The notes under the pieces were generated by a model, which ran no database searches, was not told where the DNA came from, and saw only the letters and a program-made list of their open reading frames with translations. Below, one piece after another: positions 11,691-25,602 of a stretch of DNA of 64,000 nucleotides (positions within the stretch are counted from its first letter, which is position 1; every line of letters starts with the position of its first letter). The DNA is from Limanda limanda (lineage: Eukaryota > Chordata > Actinopteri > Pleuronectiformes > Pleuronectidae): NCBI RefSeq assembly GCF_963576545.1, contig NC_083637.1, forward strand, positions 18,377,007-18,441,006. The letters are read 5' to 3'. Position numbers and translations under genes: made by a program.

Positions 11691-14600
11691 AAGTTAACTC
11701 ACTTGCGCAGTGTAACTTTAGCGTGAAAAGTACAAGCGGAGCGTCTGTTTCATTCAGTATAATTTATTCTTCCTTGTGCACCGGCTCTGTGCATCCGTTA
11801 TAGCACAGGTTCACAACAACAATAACACAGGATGTGACGACATACACGTCATATATACACAGGTACGAGAGAAACGTAAAACCTCTAATAACAGGCAAAA
11901 CTATTACCGTATAACAATAAGAGCGTTCTCTATAATAATGATAGTTTAACAGAAACAATGTGGTTTGCAATAAGACAATGTAAAGACAGAAAGAGGCAAA
12001 GAATATTCAACCACCATCTTGGTATATTTCTGTGTATCCGTTTCACATATCCCCATCTGGAGAGGATACATCATAGCTCAACTTGATTGGCCTTAATAGA
12101 AACCAGTCATTCCTCCTGTCCCCCCCCCCCACACACACAATAGACAGCAGATACTCACAGTGATGATCCACCTCATGGTTGTTGTATATCTCACTGGAAG
12201 AAGAAGCCATCTCAGTCAGATCAGGGTTTCAAATGAAAGAAATAAGGCAAGAAAGCTCCAGTAGTTTCCCACGCCTCTATGTAATGTTTATATGGCAGCT
12301 GCTGCTAAATAGACCCCTCTGGTCTCAACGTTAACAAATCTGACTAACTCTGCTCCTGATGCTCACAACAAGTACTCGCTTATGTTCCGGAGACGCAGCC
12401 TTCCCTTGTGAGCTATAAAGACAAAAGACTCCATGGGATCGGCCTTCTGGGGAATCCCTGGCCCCTCATGGGATGTGTGTGGGGGCGAGGGACGGGGATG
12501 ACTCAACTCCAAAATGAAGAGAGAAAACGGAAGGAGCTCTGTGATTAAACTCTTCAGTGCGGTGCTGCATGTCTCCCATAAACGTAGAACCAAATCACGA
12601 TGATAATTATCTATAATAGAAGCCGTTCTTGTGCAGAGACAGGGGAAGTAGATCGAGATTCTGCTTTTAGCGATCCCGAGCTATCATCTCTGTAACCTGT
12701 AATAATAATGTGGTGTTACATTTAAAACCTGTTTGCCAGGAATAGCCTAGAAGAAGCCCTTTGGTCCAACACATAATTTTGATGTTTAGTCTTGCATTAG
12801 AGTCTTAAAATGTGTGGGTACCAAACAATTCACACCAGTGAGCTTGGAGTAGAGAGTTCATCTATAGCTCCTCTCATCTCTAACGATGAGGCTTTCTTAA
12901 ACAAAGGATGCTGATGAAGCTACAGACCACAAAATCAAAAAGCTGCATTTGTATTTTATAAACCTTTGAATCAGGACTGATGATATCCAGTTTTATTTTT
13001 GTGCCACTTTTCTGCAAGCTGAGGTCCTTATTATAGCTTTCTCTGTTTCTTTTATTGTTAAACTTGAACAAATGTACTCTGGAGAAGCCCTGGGTGACAT
13101 GCTTTGTGAAAGGTGTCATATCTGCCAATTAATTCTACAAACTTCTGTATGTAGAATGCATATCTTAACAAACCATTATCTGATCGGCTTCACAGTTAGA
13201 ATGTGTATTGAAAGTGGTCCGAGGAAGTGTAGTGTCCGATTTGATGCGATTTGGACTTGGAATATGTTCAATAGCAAAAGAAATAGAGTAAACAAACAGG
13301 AAGCTCCTTGCAGTCAGTGGGGGCGGGGCATAACAACCTCTCTGCGGACTGAGATTAATATTTCCTCCCCTATGGTCACGGATAAACTTCAGCAGCAGCT
13401 GGAATCAAGCGTTCAACAATAATATCAACAACTTCATTGTAGATAAACCAGGTAGGATGCAATAGACAGTATATTGTTGGAGAACTGTTTGAGACGGACT
13501 CACTAATGACAAGGAAAAATTCTAGAGTAGCTCCGCACTAATTAAATCAACTTTACTTACGAACTTACTACTGCAAACCTCAACTATGACAGAAGATAGA
13601 GGATAGAAAAACACTGTTTTTAAAGTCTGTGTAAAAAGACTTGACTTCCCTTATTGACTCAATATGAGAGCAAAACAAAACCACAAAAAGAGACAGCAGA
13701 AGGCTTGCATTAGTTCTCTGCCTTCAACCTAAAACTATTTATATGTTATGCAGTAAAATCCCCAGTATTTTTTAACAATGCTGCTTAAATGCTGAAGTGC
13801 TTTCCTAGTGGAATAGTTGAACTTTACATGTACAGAGCTGAGTGCCTGAAAACAGGGTAATTGGCACTGAGACTGCACTTCAGCATCACTTCACCACAGC
13901 CCAGAGGACCATCGTGTTGTATCTTGGGTAAATTCTCACGTTGATCACGTCTGAGTATCTTCATTGTCCTCAGTTCTATTCGACAGAGGTTACATCTCTA
14001 TGTATACCTTTTGCTAACTTGGCTTCAACACATCTCTGATCTGTATAAGCCAACAAACATTTAATAAAATAATGATCGAGAAACTGACAATGCACCAGCT
14101 TCAGCCAAATGTCGAAGGGCTAAAAGCTGCTGTAACAAACACTCAACTGTATAATAAGCTGTAGTAAGCTGTAGCTGTAGTGACATAAGGGACACAGCTT
14201 CACCCTTATCGCAAGCAGACTACAGACAGACCCCCCCCCCCCGCCTACTCTCACCTACTCGTCTCAGCAGATGGCCAAACTAAAACACAAATGGCCATCT
14301 GTCTGTCCACACTAACCCATGTACACAGACACACAAAAATGACTGTTTATCCAGTATGTCCTCCATCAGCCTACAACTCGGTCAAACACCATTAGTGGAG
14401 AATGTGAATAAAAATACTGACCTCACTTGAACCATTATTCTTCATTAAAACACATAAGGTGTGTGATGTCATTTCTTCCTAGAAAGACTGAATATAAACC
14501 TGTTGCTTTGCAGATGGTCCAATCAAACCTCATTTATAAATATGTCAAATCTCCCGTGGTCATCAGGGAGAGAGAGTTTTTTTTATCACCCTCAGGAAAA

Positions 14601-16720
14601 GATCTACATGACAGTCAGGCTTTGTATCTTTCAGATATTTTCAGTAACACAATCACCTTGCAAGTCTTAATAAAGCCATTAATAGTGCATTTTCATGACA
14701 AGCGGCCCTGGCTAACAGCTGCAGCTCAGTCGTCCCACAGTCAGCTATGTTTGACTAATGACATAAAAAAAACGAATCTTCCATCTCAGCCCAACATGAC
14801 TGAGGCTTCGTAGCTTCAGTTATATGGCCGAGATAAGAGACATGATTTTCCAATCAGTTTCTTGGACAAAGGAACCACGGCTCATATCTGGAGGGAGGAT
14901 TCACCCGACACCAGCAAGATAAATGAAGATAATGTCAGCAAAGAATAAACGTAATCTCAGTTTGCTTCATCACACGCTGATGGCCCATATCCTGCTATTT
15001 GTCTAATGGAGATGGAAAAAGGTCGACAAAGGTGGTTTGTGTGTGTATGTGTGTGCAGAGTTTGTTTATCAAAACCAATCCTTGTGGAAGTGTGATCGTT
15101 CTGCCAAAAGTCGTATTCCCAGTCCGAGCTGAAATGAGGTGTTTGAACTAATGTGTGAATGTATGTGCTTGAACGTTCTGTGTTTCAGTGCATGAAGGTA
15201 AAAGTTGTGAATCTGTCAGCGTCACGTTACAGCAGAAGAAAGTGAAAGAAGAGCAGGCTTCTGCAGCAGATGTTGGATTTGGCAGGATGACAAAAAGGGA
15301 CAGAGGTCTTTCTGCAGTGGTGGGAAACTTCTTTAACCCTTGACTTCCCCCAGATGCTCAATGTAAACTCTAACTTCCGCAATAGTCTTATCATGTGTGT
15401 GTGTGTGCGTGTGTGTGTGCGTGTGTGTTTATCTGGGGCAAAGGGGCTCCTCATCCTTCAATGTAAGATGGTCATTAAAAAGGAAACCCTTCTGTAATGT
15501 CTACAAACTTCAAACAGCTGCATGACATTGTCTTGAATAAGATCCTCTTCTCGAGATATACATTTGCGTATGAAAAACTTCCTTCAGACATGAACAGGAA
15601 AGAGCCTGACGTCTGCATGTTGATGCATTTCTATAGCAACTGAACCAAACTGGATTTGTTTAAGGCAGTGTCACATTCATTTTCAGGTGTTGGCTTTAAA
15701 ATCCACGAAAAAACTATTTTATTTTCACCCACCAGTCAGATTCACTGTCCAACTGGAGTTTACCGGTCAAACACTGCCTCCTTGTGGCCTCAGTAGGAAG
15801 CACGCTCACGGTGTGTGGTCACAGTGGAGTAAATGAGAAGTGACACTTGTCACTGTTCTCACTACGGGACATTTTTTCGAGCTGAAAAGACAGACGTAAG
15901 GATTTAGAGGCTCACTGACTTCAAGTGAGCAAGACGGCACGTTGTTTGGCAGCAAAGCAAAGACACAGTCAGGGACAATCTGTGCCTTAGAGCGAGGACG
16001 TCATCGTGTGATCATCTGAAGGCAAAGATAAAGAAGATTTGAGTGTGTGTGTGTGTGTGTGTGTGTGGGGGGGGGGCTGCAATAGAAAGTGCTCCCAATG
16101 TGTAATTCATTAAAGCAATGCTCAAATTGAAGTTGTCTGATATTTGTGATTGATTAGACCTCACTGAGGTGTTTTGTATTTAAGCCCTGAGGCTTTCTTA
16201 GTTTGGCTTCCTCTCTTCTTCCTCTTTCACCACATTGTTTCAATTGTGAATAAATGAAGACAGAGCTTTACATGAGGTGGGGAGATTAAAGGCCTTGGAT
16301 TGTTTTGGACTCTGACAGGGTAACATGGTAACGTGTAGGACCCCTCCTCAGCCTTATAATGCAGCTACGTCGTGGATGAAACTTCACAGTTCTGTTATTC
16401 TCGGGTCAAAAGCTCAAACAGGCAAAATACCGACTTTCATTTCTCTGCCTCTCTCTTTTTTCTCTTGGTAATTAGTCAACAGGTCACACTGAGTAATGGG
16501 CTGGGATCATTCCAGGGTAATTACACTGGGAGAGGACTGACCTCGGATGTGCGTCCGCCTGAAGGAGCCTGCGTGTGTGTTTGTGTCTGTGTGTGTGTTC
16601 ATGTTGTTGAAAGAAAACAAAAGTAATACAATTTTGAGAGGAAGAAAATGTGTTTGTGTGTATATGGAGATGTGTCATTGAAAGAACATAAAAGTAAGAC
16701 AAAATATGAGATGAAGTGCA

Positions 16721-16722
<2 letters not shown>

Positions 16723-16798
<76 letters not shown>
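16723..16798 (+). repeat. (TG)n microsatellite
   Basis: Uninterrupted TG run of about 76 bases. Shorter, interrupted TG runs precede it at 16571-16600 and, further left, 16044-16067. Confidence 0.97.
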
Positions 16799-16799
<1 letters not shown>

Positions 16800-17179
16800 C
16801 CTTTCCCGACCTATGGACAAGCAGAGACAAATCACCCTCAGCCCTCCGCTGGCTCCTCCTCCCCACTTTCAGAAGGTCAATCCAGACCAGAGACAAATGG
16901 CTTCACTTGCTCCTTCACCCGTAATGACTACACCTCCATTAGGAGAACAAATGTACTACAAGATAATCTGTTTATTTAGGCAAAGCTACGGTTAATTTCA
17001 TCTCAGACTCCGCTGGGTTGAAATGAGGACACCTCTTTTGTTCTTTGCCATCACAACAGGAAGACGCGACACAATGGCACAACATGGAGTGAACCTTGAA
17101 ATACACATTTCAGTACATCCATACCCTCCATTTCCCGTTCCACCTTTTTTTAGTGCATGAACAGCGATGCAGCTCTTAA

Positions 17180-18293
17180 CCCTTTAATCCCCAACATAGG
17201 TCAAAAGTGACCCGGCTCAGTTTTTATTTTCTATATCTTTGCAGTGTATGGATTTCGTCATTCAGTATATCAGTCTATATCTGTACAGGAGAATGATGCC
17301 TGTCTAATTCCACAGATACTTCCTTCTCTCTCTAAGCAGTAGCCTACCCAAGGTCAGCTTATAGATAAGGGGCCACCTACAGTACATTGTAGTATCTCCG
17401 TTTAGGGACTTTCATATCTCACTCAGATGCCCCAGACAGAGAGGCACCAACTTCAACTCTCACCAACTTCAACTCTTTTGTGTATTTCACCAGTGGCAAG
17501 ACGTAAGGACACAATGCGATTTAGGAATAAATATTTAGACTTAACTGTCCAATAGGATGCAAACACCTACATGTAACATAGAGAGGGACAGCAATTCTAG
17601 CCATTAATGGATGTGCTGATGGAATGGGTGACCCAAATTAGATATACTGGGATGCTGTGGGAGACATCTTCAGACTGGAGGGGGACGACAATTGCTCATG
17701 TTACTCTGTTAGCGTTTGTTTATTGTTTCACCTTCTGGTCTCCTTGATGCATCAAGTCTACATTAAAACATTTTGCATAAGACATCAGCTGCTGCCTGAG
17801 TTCTCCTGTCACCAGCTCCCAGAAAACTTCTAAAACAGACATGTGCATACAGTGTGTCACACGGCTGCTTTGCACATCTGATGCGTGTAAGTCTTATTTT
17901 ACTAGTGAGAAAGAGAAATATGTACAATGCTAACTAGCTGTTAGCTAGGTAGCCTCTTTTTTTAGCTAGTTAACCATAGCTAGATCAACAAAATAAAACT
18001 CGAAATATAACAGTTCATATGTAATAGACTGATTGATATGCATTGGAAAATATGCTTTTGATTTTATTTTTCCAGAGTGTTAGTTTGGCTGGCTCATTTC
18101 AGACTTACGGTTGATATGCTCATAAAGATGCTGAATGAAGAACAGGATGAGGAAATTGAGGAGGCAACTCTTGGTCTTGAAAAGAAAAAGGAAAAGAAAC
18201 ACCAAGCCATGCATCACATAACAAAGGAAATGAATACAGGTCATTTTTGACCCATGTTCTGCATTAGTGATGCATAGCTTGTGTATCAAAGGG
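17180..18293. mobile_element. piggyBac-like non-autonomous element (TTAA target site)
   Basis: The left end reads TTAA then CCCTTTAATCCCC, and the right end reads ATCAAAGGG then TTAA. This gives CCCTTT termini with TTAA duplications at 17176-17179 and 18294-18297. Sub-terminal inverted blocks also match: ggtcaaaagtgaccc on the left and ggtcatttttgaccc near the right end. The 1.1-kb interior has no transposase-like frame; the longest is a 78-codon minus frame of no recognisable family. TTAA targeting with CCC-start ends is characteristic of piggyBac. Kolobok elements also use TTAA and remain an alternative. Confidence 0.7.
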
Positions 18294-20769
18294 TTAAATA
18301 CTTCCTCCTTTTTCACAATAAAACACTAAGGGAATAACAAAATGAAGCTACTGGATGAGACCCAATCCATGCAACCCACCAGTTGGCACAGTGATGACCC
18401 TATTCATGGTCAACCACCCTCTCTAATGACCCCTTATTGTGTATATTAATCATTGTAATTTAAGGATGAATATACTGGAATCACTGGACGTAAGAGTCTC
18501 AAGCTGAGACAACTTGACTTAAATTTGAAATGTGGTGCGACTGTGCTATTTCTGATCACAGGTGGTGGTTTGGGTCTCGAGATGTTAGATAGAGCTCCCT
18601 CTGCAGCGTGTGATGGATTGATGAACAGCAGGCCCGCCTGTCAAGATAAGGTTTCCCATCTGGCTCAACACAGAGGATTAGACCAGATAAAAATCACAGC
18701 CAGTCTATCGTGTCTGTAGCCTGAAGTGAACTTAGAGCTTGTGTTTTTCTTTGTCATTTTCTACCCCAGATTATCACTTATTTCATCAAATTAGTCATAA
18801 CATTTATTGTGGATTCTTGTACATCTGCCAGCACTTGAAACTACACTACAGTTCATTAGAGTCAAGTATTAAGATGTGTTTCATACACATCTATACAATT
18901 CTTTGATTACATAACAATTATTATGGATTTCCAATAGTTTTGACCCTTAAACACAAGAGCTGCCCACAAAAGGTATTTTGCTTCTTATAAATGAAATAAA
19001 TTGGCAACAGTTCAAGTCCAACAGAACATGTGTGTCTATGTGACCTCTGCTCCGCTGACTGCAAGCAAAGATTGATGTAGTTTCTCATCAATACACTTAC
19101 TAAAGTTCACTTTTCTCTACACGTGTGTTCACATATCACTTCACATTGACGTTTCACATCAACATCCCAGTGTACCTCACCCTCTGTGACGCTTCAGATC
19201 AGAACACAGAGGGAGGATGGCGAGGAAGCCGAGCGACGTAGATCACATGAGAGCGGAGAAAGGAAGTGCACTGCAGTGAGGTCACACAGCGGGGAAAACA
19301 ATCGGACGGAACAGCACAGGAAGCACAGGATATTCTGTGTGTGTGTGTGTGTGGGTGTGTGTGTGTGATGTAATTTCCTCTTGGAATGACTGAATAGGCC
19401 GGAAAGAAGCTTATCAAGTACACTTGTGAGAAGTTGACAGCCAAATGGAAAAATATATTTAATTACAACATTAAATAATTGCTAATTTATGAATAATTAC
19501 TTGGAATTGGAGAAATACGGCAAATAATTATTTATAAATATCCCTATTTCACACATGCCACCAGGCCAATGGGTCTTGGATTGAACTTGGATCTTAGAGA
19601 TGACAAAATTTCAGTTATTTTAAATCTGTGAATATTATACAAGAGGCCAGCATGAAGTTTAGCCCTCACTTAGATCTCTGTGAGGCCCTCTCGTTACTGA
19701 CAGATAAGTAGCTATGACCTCTATAATCTAGGAGAGGTTCATGTAAAAGTTTCAGCACAGATGAGAAATTTATAGTCACATGCACGAGGAACTTTATGGC
19801 AACATGAATCATGATACACACACTGGGTCAGTGTTTAAATATACTGTGGGAAATGTGCCTAAGAAACATCGGCCAAATGACAAAGTGCATTACTTCAGAG
19901 ACTTTTTGGTATTTCAGCTTCAGGCCGTGTATAAAGTACAAACCAGGATTACATAACCTCAAATGACCTAAATCATCAAGCAAACACACCCATCATTATG
20001 TTTCATCAAGAGCTAATTATAAAATGCTTGGCAGTCTGTTTAATATGGGGATACCGATGCCATACAACACAGTTTTGCCTTTTACAGTTGTTTTGTGAGT
20101 AAAGGCACTGATACATAAATAACAGAAAGAAAAAGACCAGTAATGGCTAAAGTGGCTATAATTAATATTTTCTATAATGATATATGATGATAGTTTGATC
20201 AATATAAAAACAATATGATTGGGGTCACTCACTCAGGCTATAGACAATTATCAGTCAGATCTTTAGAACATGTCTCGCCTTTCGAACATAGTTTAGTTGT
20301 TGTGCCTCACGTCTGTCATAGTTTAGTTCTTGGCTGCAGCAGATAAAGCTCTAAAAGCTCACGGTACCTGCTGAGCAGCACACTCCAGAAACAAAGAGTT
20401 AGCTGAGCTACATCCAGATGTTCCCCTGAGGATCTGGTGGAGACCAAACACAGAGCAAATACTAGACTAAATCCAAACATGTAACTAACACTCATCAGGT
20501 GGAAAAAAATACCTCTTGAACAGAATGATGTTACTGATCTGCAACTGCAGGATGTGACACAATGCAAGCATATGACACTTTTACTACCGCAACTTTAACA
20601 GTAACAATATCTCAGTGTTATATTTCAAACTTCTTTCCGCTGCCACCATGTGAGAACATTTTTATGCAGGTTTAAGTTTCATATAATCCACTCAATATAT
20701 AGTTTGCTCTTGTGTTGTTAATGACCCTAGATTTACACAAGTTTTGTTGTGTAGCTGTGAAGGAGCTTA

Positions 20770-21190
20770 GGTTACATTCATACTGCGCAACCGTGTGAAA
20801 ACTGAAACGGATTCACCTGGCAAAAACTCTACTCCAGAGTTTTAGAGCTGTTTAGAGTTTGAAAATGCTGCTGGGTGCGTTTTACTGTAAAAAGAACAAA
20901 CACTCACAACTGCTTGCTAATTGGGTCAATTTGGTCATGACGTAGCCTTTGCTGATTCGTCAGGCTCCCATCACGTGACCCCTCCTGTAAGAAAGTGACT
21001 AGAATTAGCCGCGGCTAGTAGGACACAATGTGAATAATCAATTACTGGCATTGCTGAAGTGCAGTTAAATTGTAAATTTTTACAATGATACAACTGCTTA
21101 CATGTGTAGGAGACAAGGTATTATTCAAGCAATCTGTGCACATCGGCATGTGCATGCCCAGTGTACACGAGTGGTCACGTGAAATGTGTT
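20770..21190. mobile_element. Second, diverged copy of the Harbinger-like MITE
   Basis: The left end ggttacattcatactgc resembles the ggctacatccacactgc end of the 10315 copy. The core gtgtaggagacaaggtatta (from about 21103) and gcccagtgtacacgagtggtcacgtgaaa align with that copy's interior. A matching right terminus was not found, so this copy is probably truncated or strongly diverged at its right side. Confidence 0.5.
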
Positions 21191-22405
21191 TCAAGCTTGT
21201 TAGTAAAGACAGGAATTTAAACTGTGGCCTTAAATCTGACTCTCTGTGTTTCATCTGCTTTTACACTAATTACTATTTAACTGCTTCACCACTGTTCTGG
21301 TGCTGCCAAGGTTATGCTTTCATCACATAACAAAAAAGCCACGCCGGCTCCAATTCTGCATGAACAGACATGGACAACCACAAATACAGACAGTCTGCTG
21401 TTCCTACTGACAGATCGGCCTCCGAGGACAAGGCTACTTGTGTTACTGACAGACATGCAGACATCGGATTAATCAAACAGACCCACTCCTTTGACTGAAT
21501 TCTTCTTCACAAAGACAGTCTCAAACTGAGAAGAGAAGCAGCAAAAGATAAGAAGCACAAAGTTCAAACAAATCAGTCTACAGGAATTTAAATCTGGAAA
21601 ATGTGACAAGACTTTTTTAGTCAGTGTGGTGTGACTGTGAGCTAAGAGTGAAGAGTTCCTCCTTCCTCATCACATAAGAAAATATAACTGCTTTAACTGG
21701 AGCTTCAGATTGCCTGTTACACTCACTGTAATCTCGTCTCCACTTATGACACTGCCACATTAAACTACCAAATGCTCTGCTCAAGTAAAACATGACAGGT
21801 ATCTCAAATTCAGACTTTACACATCAAGCCAAAAAGATAAAATCTATAAAAGATGTCACAGACAGAAAAGGATTGAAGCATGTTAGCAAAGTACTTAACC
21901 TGTTCTTTGTTTAGTTCTCCATTTGTTCTAAAAGCATGTTTCTTAATGACAAACGTGGGTTTAGAGGAAATTTTAGGCCTCGACAATCTGCCCGAAGAAT
22001 TCACCGAAACAATGATTACCTCATTTTTCCTCAGACAACATGGGTGTTGTAATCGAGACTGCAACTATGGAAGAAGCCACCAAGCTGTTACACCTGCTTG
22101 GAGCAGCTTGGCGAGCAGCAGCAACAGATGTGTTGTCCGGGGCTGTAAAGGGCCCTTATCTTAATTTGTGATGATTTGTTTGGTTGCACTAAAGTCATGT
22201 GTTTGTACTTTCTATCAGCAGTGAGATCAACAGAAATAATAAGAGGGTTGTTACCTCACAGCCATCCAACAGGCAAAGAGTAGAAATCAAGGGGAAGTGA
22301 ACATATCACCAAATAAATTGCAAGAATTCCCACGTCAAGCTCCTCATAATGCTGCGGTTGTGTTTAGAGGAGGTGTTTGACAGTTTCAGGAAGTGGCTGA
22401 CTTAC

Positions 22406-23077
22406 TTTCTGGGTTGGGGGATCTGCGTCCATGGTTCGGTGAGGAGCAGCGGAAGGTGGTCACGATGGTGTTGTGGTGTGGGTTGGGGTGGTGTGGGTGG
22501 TGCACCGCTGCGTGGTGGCCGTTGTTCTCCGCAGGAGCTCTGGTGATGCTGATTTCAGGTTTGCGTACATCCCCGGGACTGGGGGCCTCAAACTTGCGAG
22601 CGTGATTCTGCTCGGGGGGGCGGCTGGTCCCGTTGTTGTTACTGTTCCCCTCATTGCGCCGGATCACAGGGGAGTCACTGGGTGTCTTGGCAAAAGTGAC
22701 CTCCCTCTTGTGGCCCAATTCGGGGGTCTTGGAGTGGCCCAGGACCTCGGGGCGTTTCACGGTGCTGCTGGTCACAAATCGTGAGGAGGCGGGGCTGGTG
22801 AGGCTATCCACCTGCTTGCTGGAGGAAGACGAGATGTCGATGGAAAGCTCGGAGCGGCGTGACACAGGCTCGGGGGTCTTGGAGCCTCCTCCACCCATGA
22901 TGGAGCGGGGCTGGGTGAAGTTGAGGTTGTTGTTGTTGTTGGCCGCGGTGCCCAGGTCACGGTAGTAGATGCTGGTGGGAGACATGGCGTTGCGGTGAGG
23001 GGAGCTGGTGGTCCGGCGGGATCCGGGGGAGTGAGATGAAGTGTCGACATCCTCCACCTCAAAGGACCTCTTTAGAG
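22406..23077 (-). CDS. septin9: Septin-9 coding exon 2 (disordered basic N-terminal domain)
   Basis: Septin-9 is a GTP-binding cytoskeletal protein that assembles into septin hetero-oligomers on microtubules, actin and membranes. This internal exon encodes 223 codons of the N-terminal extension that precedes the GTPase domain. The exon begins after a good acceptor (tccctcacatgcag) and reads LKRSFEVEDVDTSSHS. It continues through EPVSRRSELSIDIS, then SKQV, then KRPEVLGHSKTPELGHKRE. These match the vertebrate septin-9 blocks LKRSFEVEEVE, EPVSRRTELSIDISSKQV and KRAEVLGHKTPEP, recalled from the human protein. Basic-basic-x-Glu motifs recur (RRSE, KRPE, RRNE, RKFE, RKPE); in the mammalian protein such repeats bind and bundle microtubules. 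Oddities are an Asn run, a Gly run, a Ser run and a His-rich patch (HHAAVHHPHHPNPHH). The exon ends at a near-consensus donor (AAA then GTAAGT), phase 1 at both ends. Which teleost paralogue this is (9a or 9b) cannot be decided here. The GTPase exons were not found in the window. Confidence 0.93.
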
Positions 23078-25581
23078 CTGCATGTGAGGGACATAGACAA
23101 CACGACTCATCAATTCCTTATTGGCCGATTGGGAGCTATATTGGTGTTCAGTTGCGTAACCTTTTAAAAAGAAAAGAAATACAACGTAATGCTCTGGGTT
23201 TTTTGTGTGTTTGAAGTAATTGAAAATTTGAATGTGTTTAGTATGTGGTAACGTGGAAATTGTGTTTTTGCAACTTAACTGCAACAGCAAAAGCACAGTG
23301 AATGTAACTGAGGGAGAAACGATCGTGAACTAAATTTGTATATTTTATTTATTTATTTGGCATACATGTTGAAATGTTAATAGACATTTACATGTATTTG
23401 TTTTCTAACAAAATATCTAAGCTTAAAGACCAATATTGACTTAATAAACAGGTAAAAAGTAATTTCTCAGAGACCAGGTAGAATTTATAATTTGAGCCAG
23501 AAAAAACGAGACCAATGAGAAGGTGACCGTTGGCTCGTACTGTCTGTAGACAAAACTTTTAATTAGTAGAACTGAAACTGTTGTGAAGTGAAGTCTTAGT
23601 GACCAAATAACACTTTTCTCACTATTGGGCACAAATTCATTCCTTTTTGGGCATTTTCTTTGCAAATATGTCCTTATTTGTGATAAATGAGATTATGACT
23701 GTTAGAAGGTCCCCACGTAGACAGTGTTTTTTGTAACGGGCAACAGACCAAAATAAAAATAATTAGAGTAAAAAGGACAATGTTTCTCATGCAAACGTTG
23801 TATAGAGGACGTATGGAAACACTCAAGTGTAATATCAAGTGTAAAGTATTTGAGCAAATTATACTTTTCCCACAGTTTATATTCAGCAGAACACACCACA
23901 TCAAAAACACATTTACTTACTCTTAACTTTTCTAAAACATTTCCCAAAAGCAAAACAAGTTAATCCTTCCCTTATAAAGTATTTGTGGGTCAAGATTGCT
24001 GTTTTTAGGACCAAAGAACAATACAATAAAACGTTCATTAAAAAAGATCACACCAGTTAAATGAGCATTGAACAAAGTGAATTGTTTCTCGAAAACATAT
24101 TATGAACGGCATCCAACTAGTAAAGAGTCTGTGGTTGGAGGGTGGGGCGGCTGTCGAAGCAATTTTGGTGGCAACAAAATGCAACAATATCTATCTGATG
24201 TCAGTTCATTCCCCATCACAAACAGCTTTCACTACACTGAAACAACATATGAATTAAATGCGACAAGAGTGTTATACACTTCGAACTCTGGGGTTTCAGA
24301 CAGAGTGATGCTGTGATGCATGCAAACTGCCAGGCATTTAGGCAAAAAGAAAAAGTTTTCGCAATTAATGAGCAACATGGGCAGAGCGAGGGAAGCACAT
24401 CCTTCCCCTCGGCTCTGACGTGAGAAAGTGGCTGCGCCGTCCAAGACGAAGATACCGAGGGATGGAATCGCCCCCTGGGAGGACCGCGCTGGCTCAAAGT
24501 CAACTTGAATTTGACTCCCATCGAGGAGTTGCTGTGCCAAGCCAGTGGCCAGGAGCTGCTATCAAAATGACACACTAGTTGGACCAGTCCCGCTCACGCA
24601 CGCCCTTAAGAACATCTCCCGTTTCCAACAATCCCAAACTCAGCGCTGATTATTTGATCCCTTTGTGGCTTGTGGTGTGTGTGAGTGTGCGTGAGTGCTG
24701 ACACACACCACTTTGCTTTATGTAACTGTATGGAGTTCTGTTCAAAGTGCTTGTAAAAAAGGAGTGAGTATGTGTTACGGGAATGTATACGTGTTTATTT
24801 TTAAGCGACTACACCCACAGGGAGAGGACCAGGCCCCGGCCCCGCCGCTCGCTGGGTAAGGCCAAAACAACCTCTTTGGATGTGGAGCTCGACACAATCA
24901 CATCGACACCATCTACCCGCACCCATCGGCCGGCACCGCTAATCTAATTTACTGCTTCGCTCCAACATGGTGGACATTTGATACAATTTACCCCCTTTCC
25001 AAAAATTCAGGCCACAGCCGACGTCTCTCTCTCTTCCCGTCTCTTCGCCGGACGCACCAAGGACGTCCTCGTTCACCACAGGAGTAAACGGATCTGCAGT
25101 TAACGGTGATTTGTGATACAAATCTCCTTAACCCCCCCCCCCCCCCCCGTTCCTCCCTGTTCACTGTTTTTCTAGACCTTGAAGCTTGGTTACCTTTCAT
25201 TTGTGGCATTCAGATAGTAAAACATTGGTTTTATAAGATATGGCTGTAAGGTTATGTCAACCCAGATCGTTTTCCGTTCCCGACATTATAGGAGGAAACC
25301 ATGAAATGTGTCTTAATACGCATAAAAAAGGCCTTAGATATTAAATACCCACTTCAACAGTCATTTCCTCTCGCTCCCATCATTTATTTTCTTCAAGTTC
25401 TAATGAGAGCAGAGTTCAATATCCAATATGGCGCCGTGAAATCGCTTAAAAATCCATCCTTTTGATATACATACATATAAGAAAATTACATACAACAGTA
25501 AACTTGCAATTTATAAGTGGTGTCCAAATCCACAACGCCACTGGACTGTGTCTTTCTTACCCCTGCACTCCTCCTCATCCC

Positions 25582-25602
25582 TTTTTTTTTTTTTTTTTTT
25601 TT
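25582..25602 (+). repeat. Poly(T) tract
   Basis: Twenty-one consecutive T bases. A C-run of about 17 bases also occurs at 25132-25148. Confidence 0.9.

Noticed and set aside
22393..22965. Plus-strand frames opposite septin-9 exon 2
   Set aside because: They are antisense shadows of a strongly coding minus-strand exon that has correct splice sites and clear homology.
24380..25150. Alternative septin-9 first exon and promoter
   Set aside because: The segment is GC-richer and well placed, but no ATG-containing exon with a phase-1 donor compatible with the ALKRSFE junction could be found.
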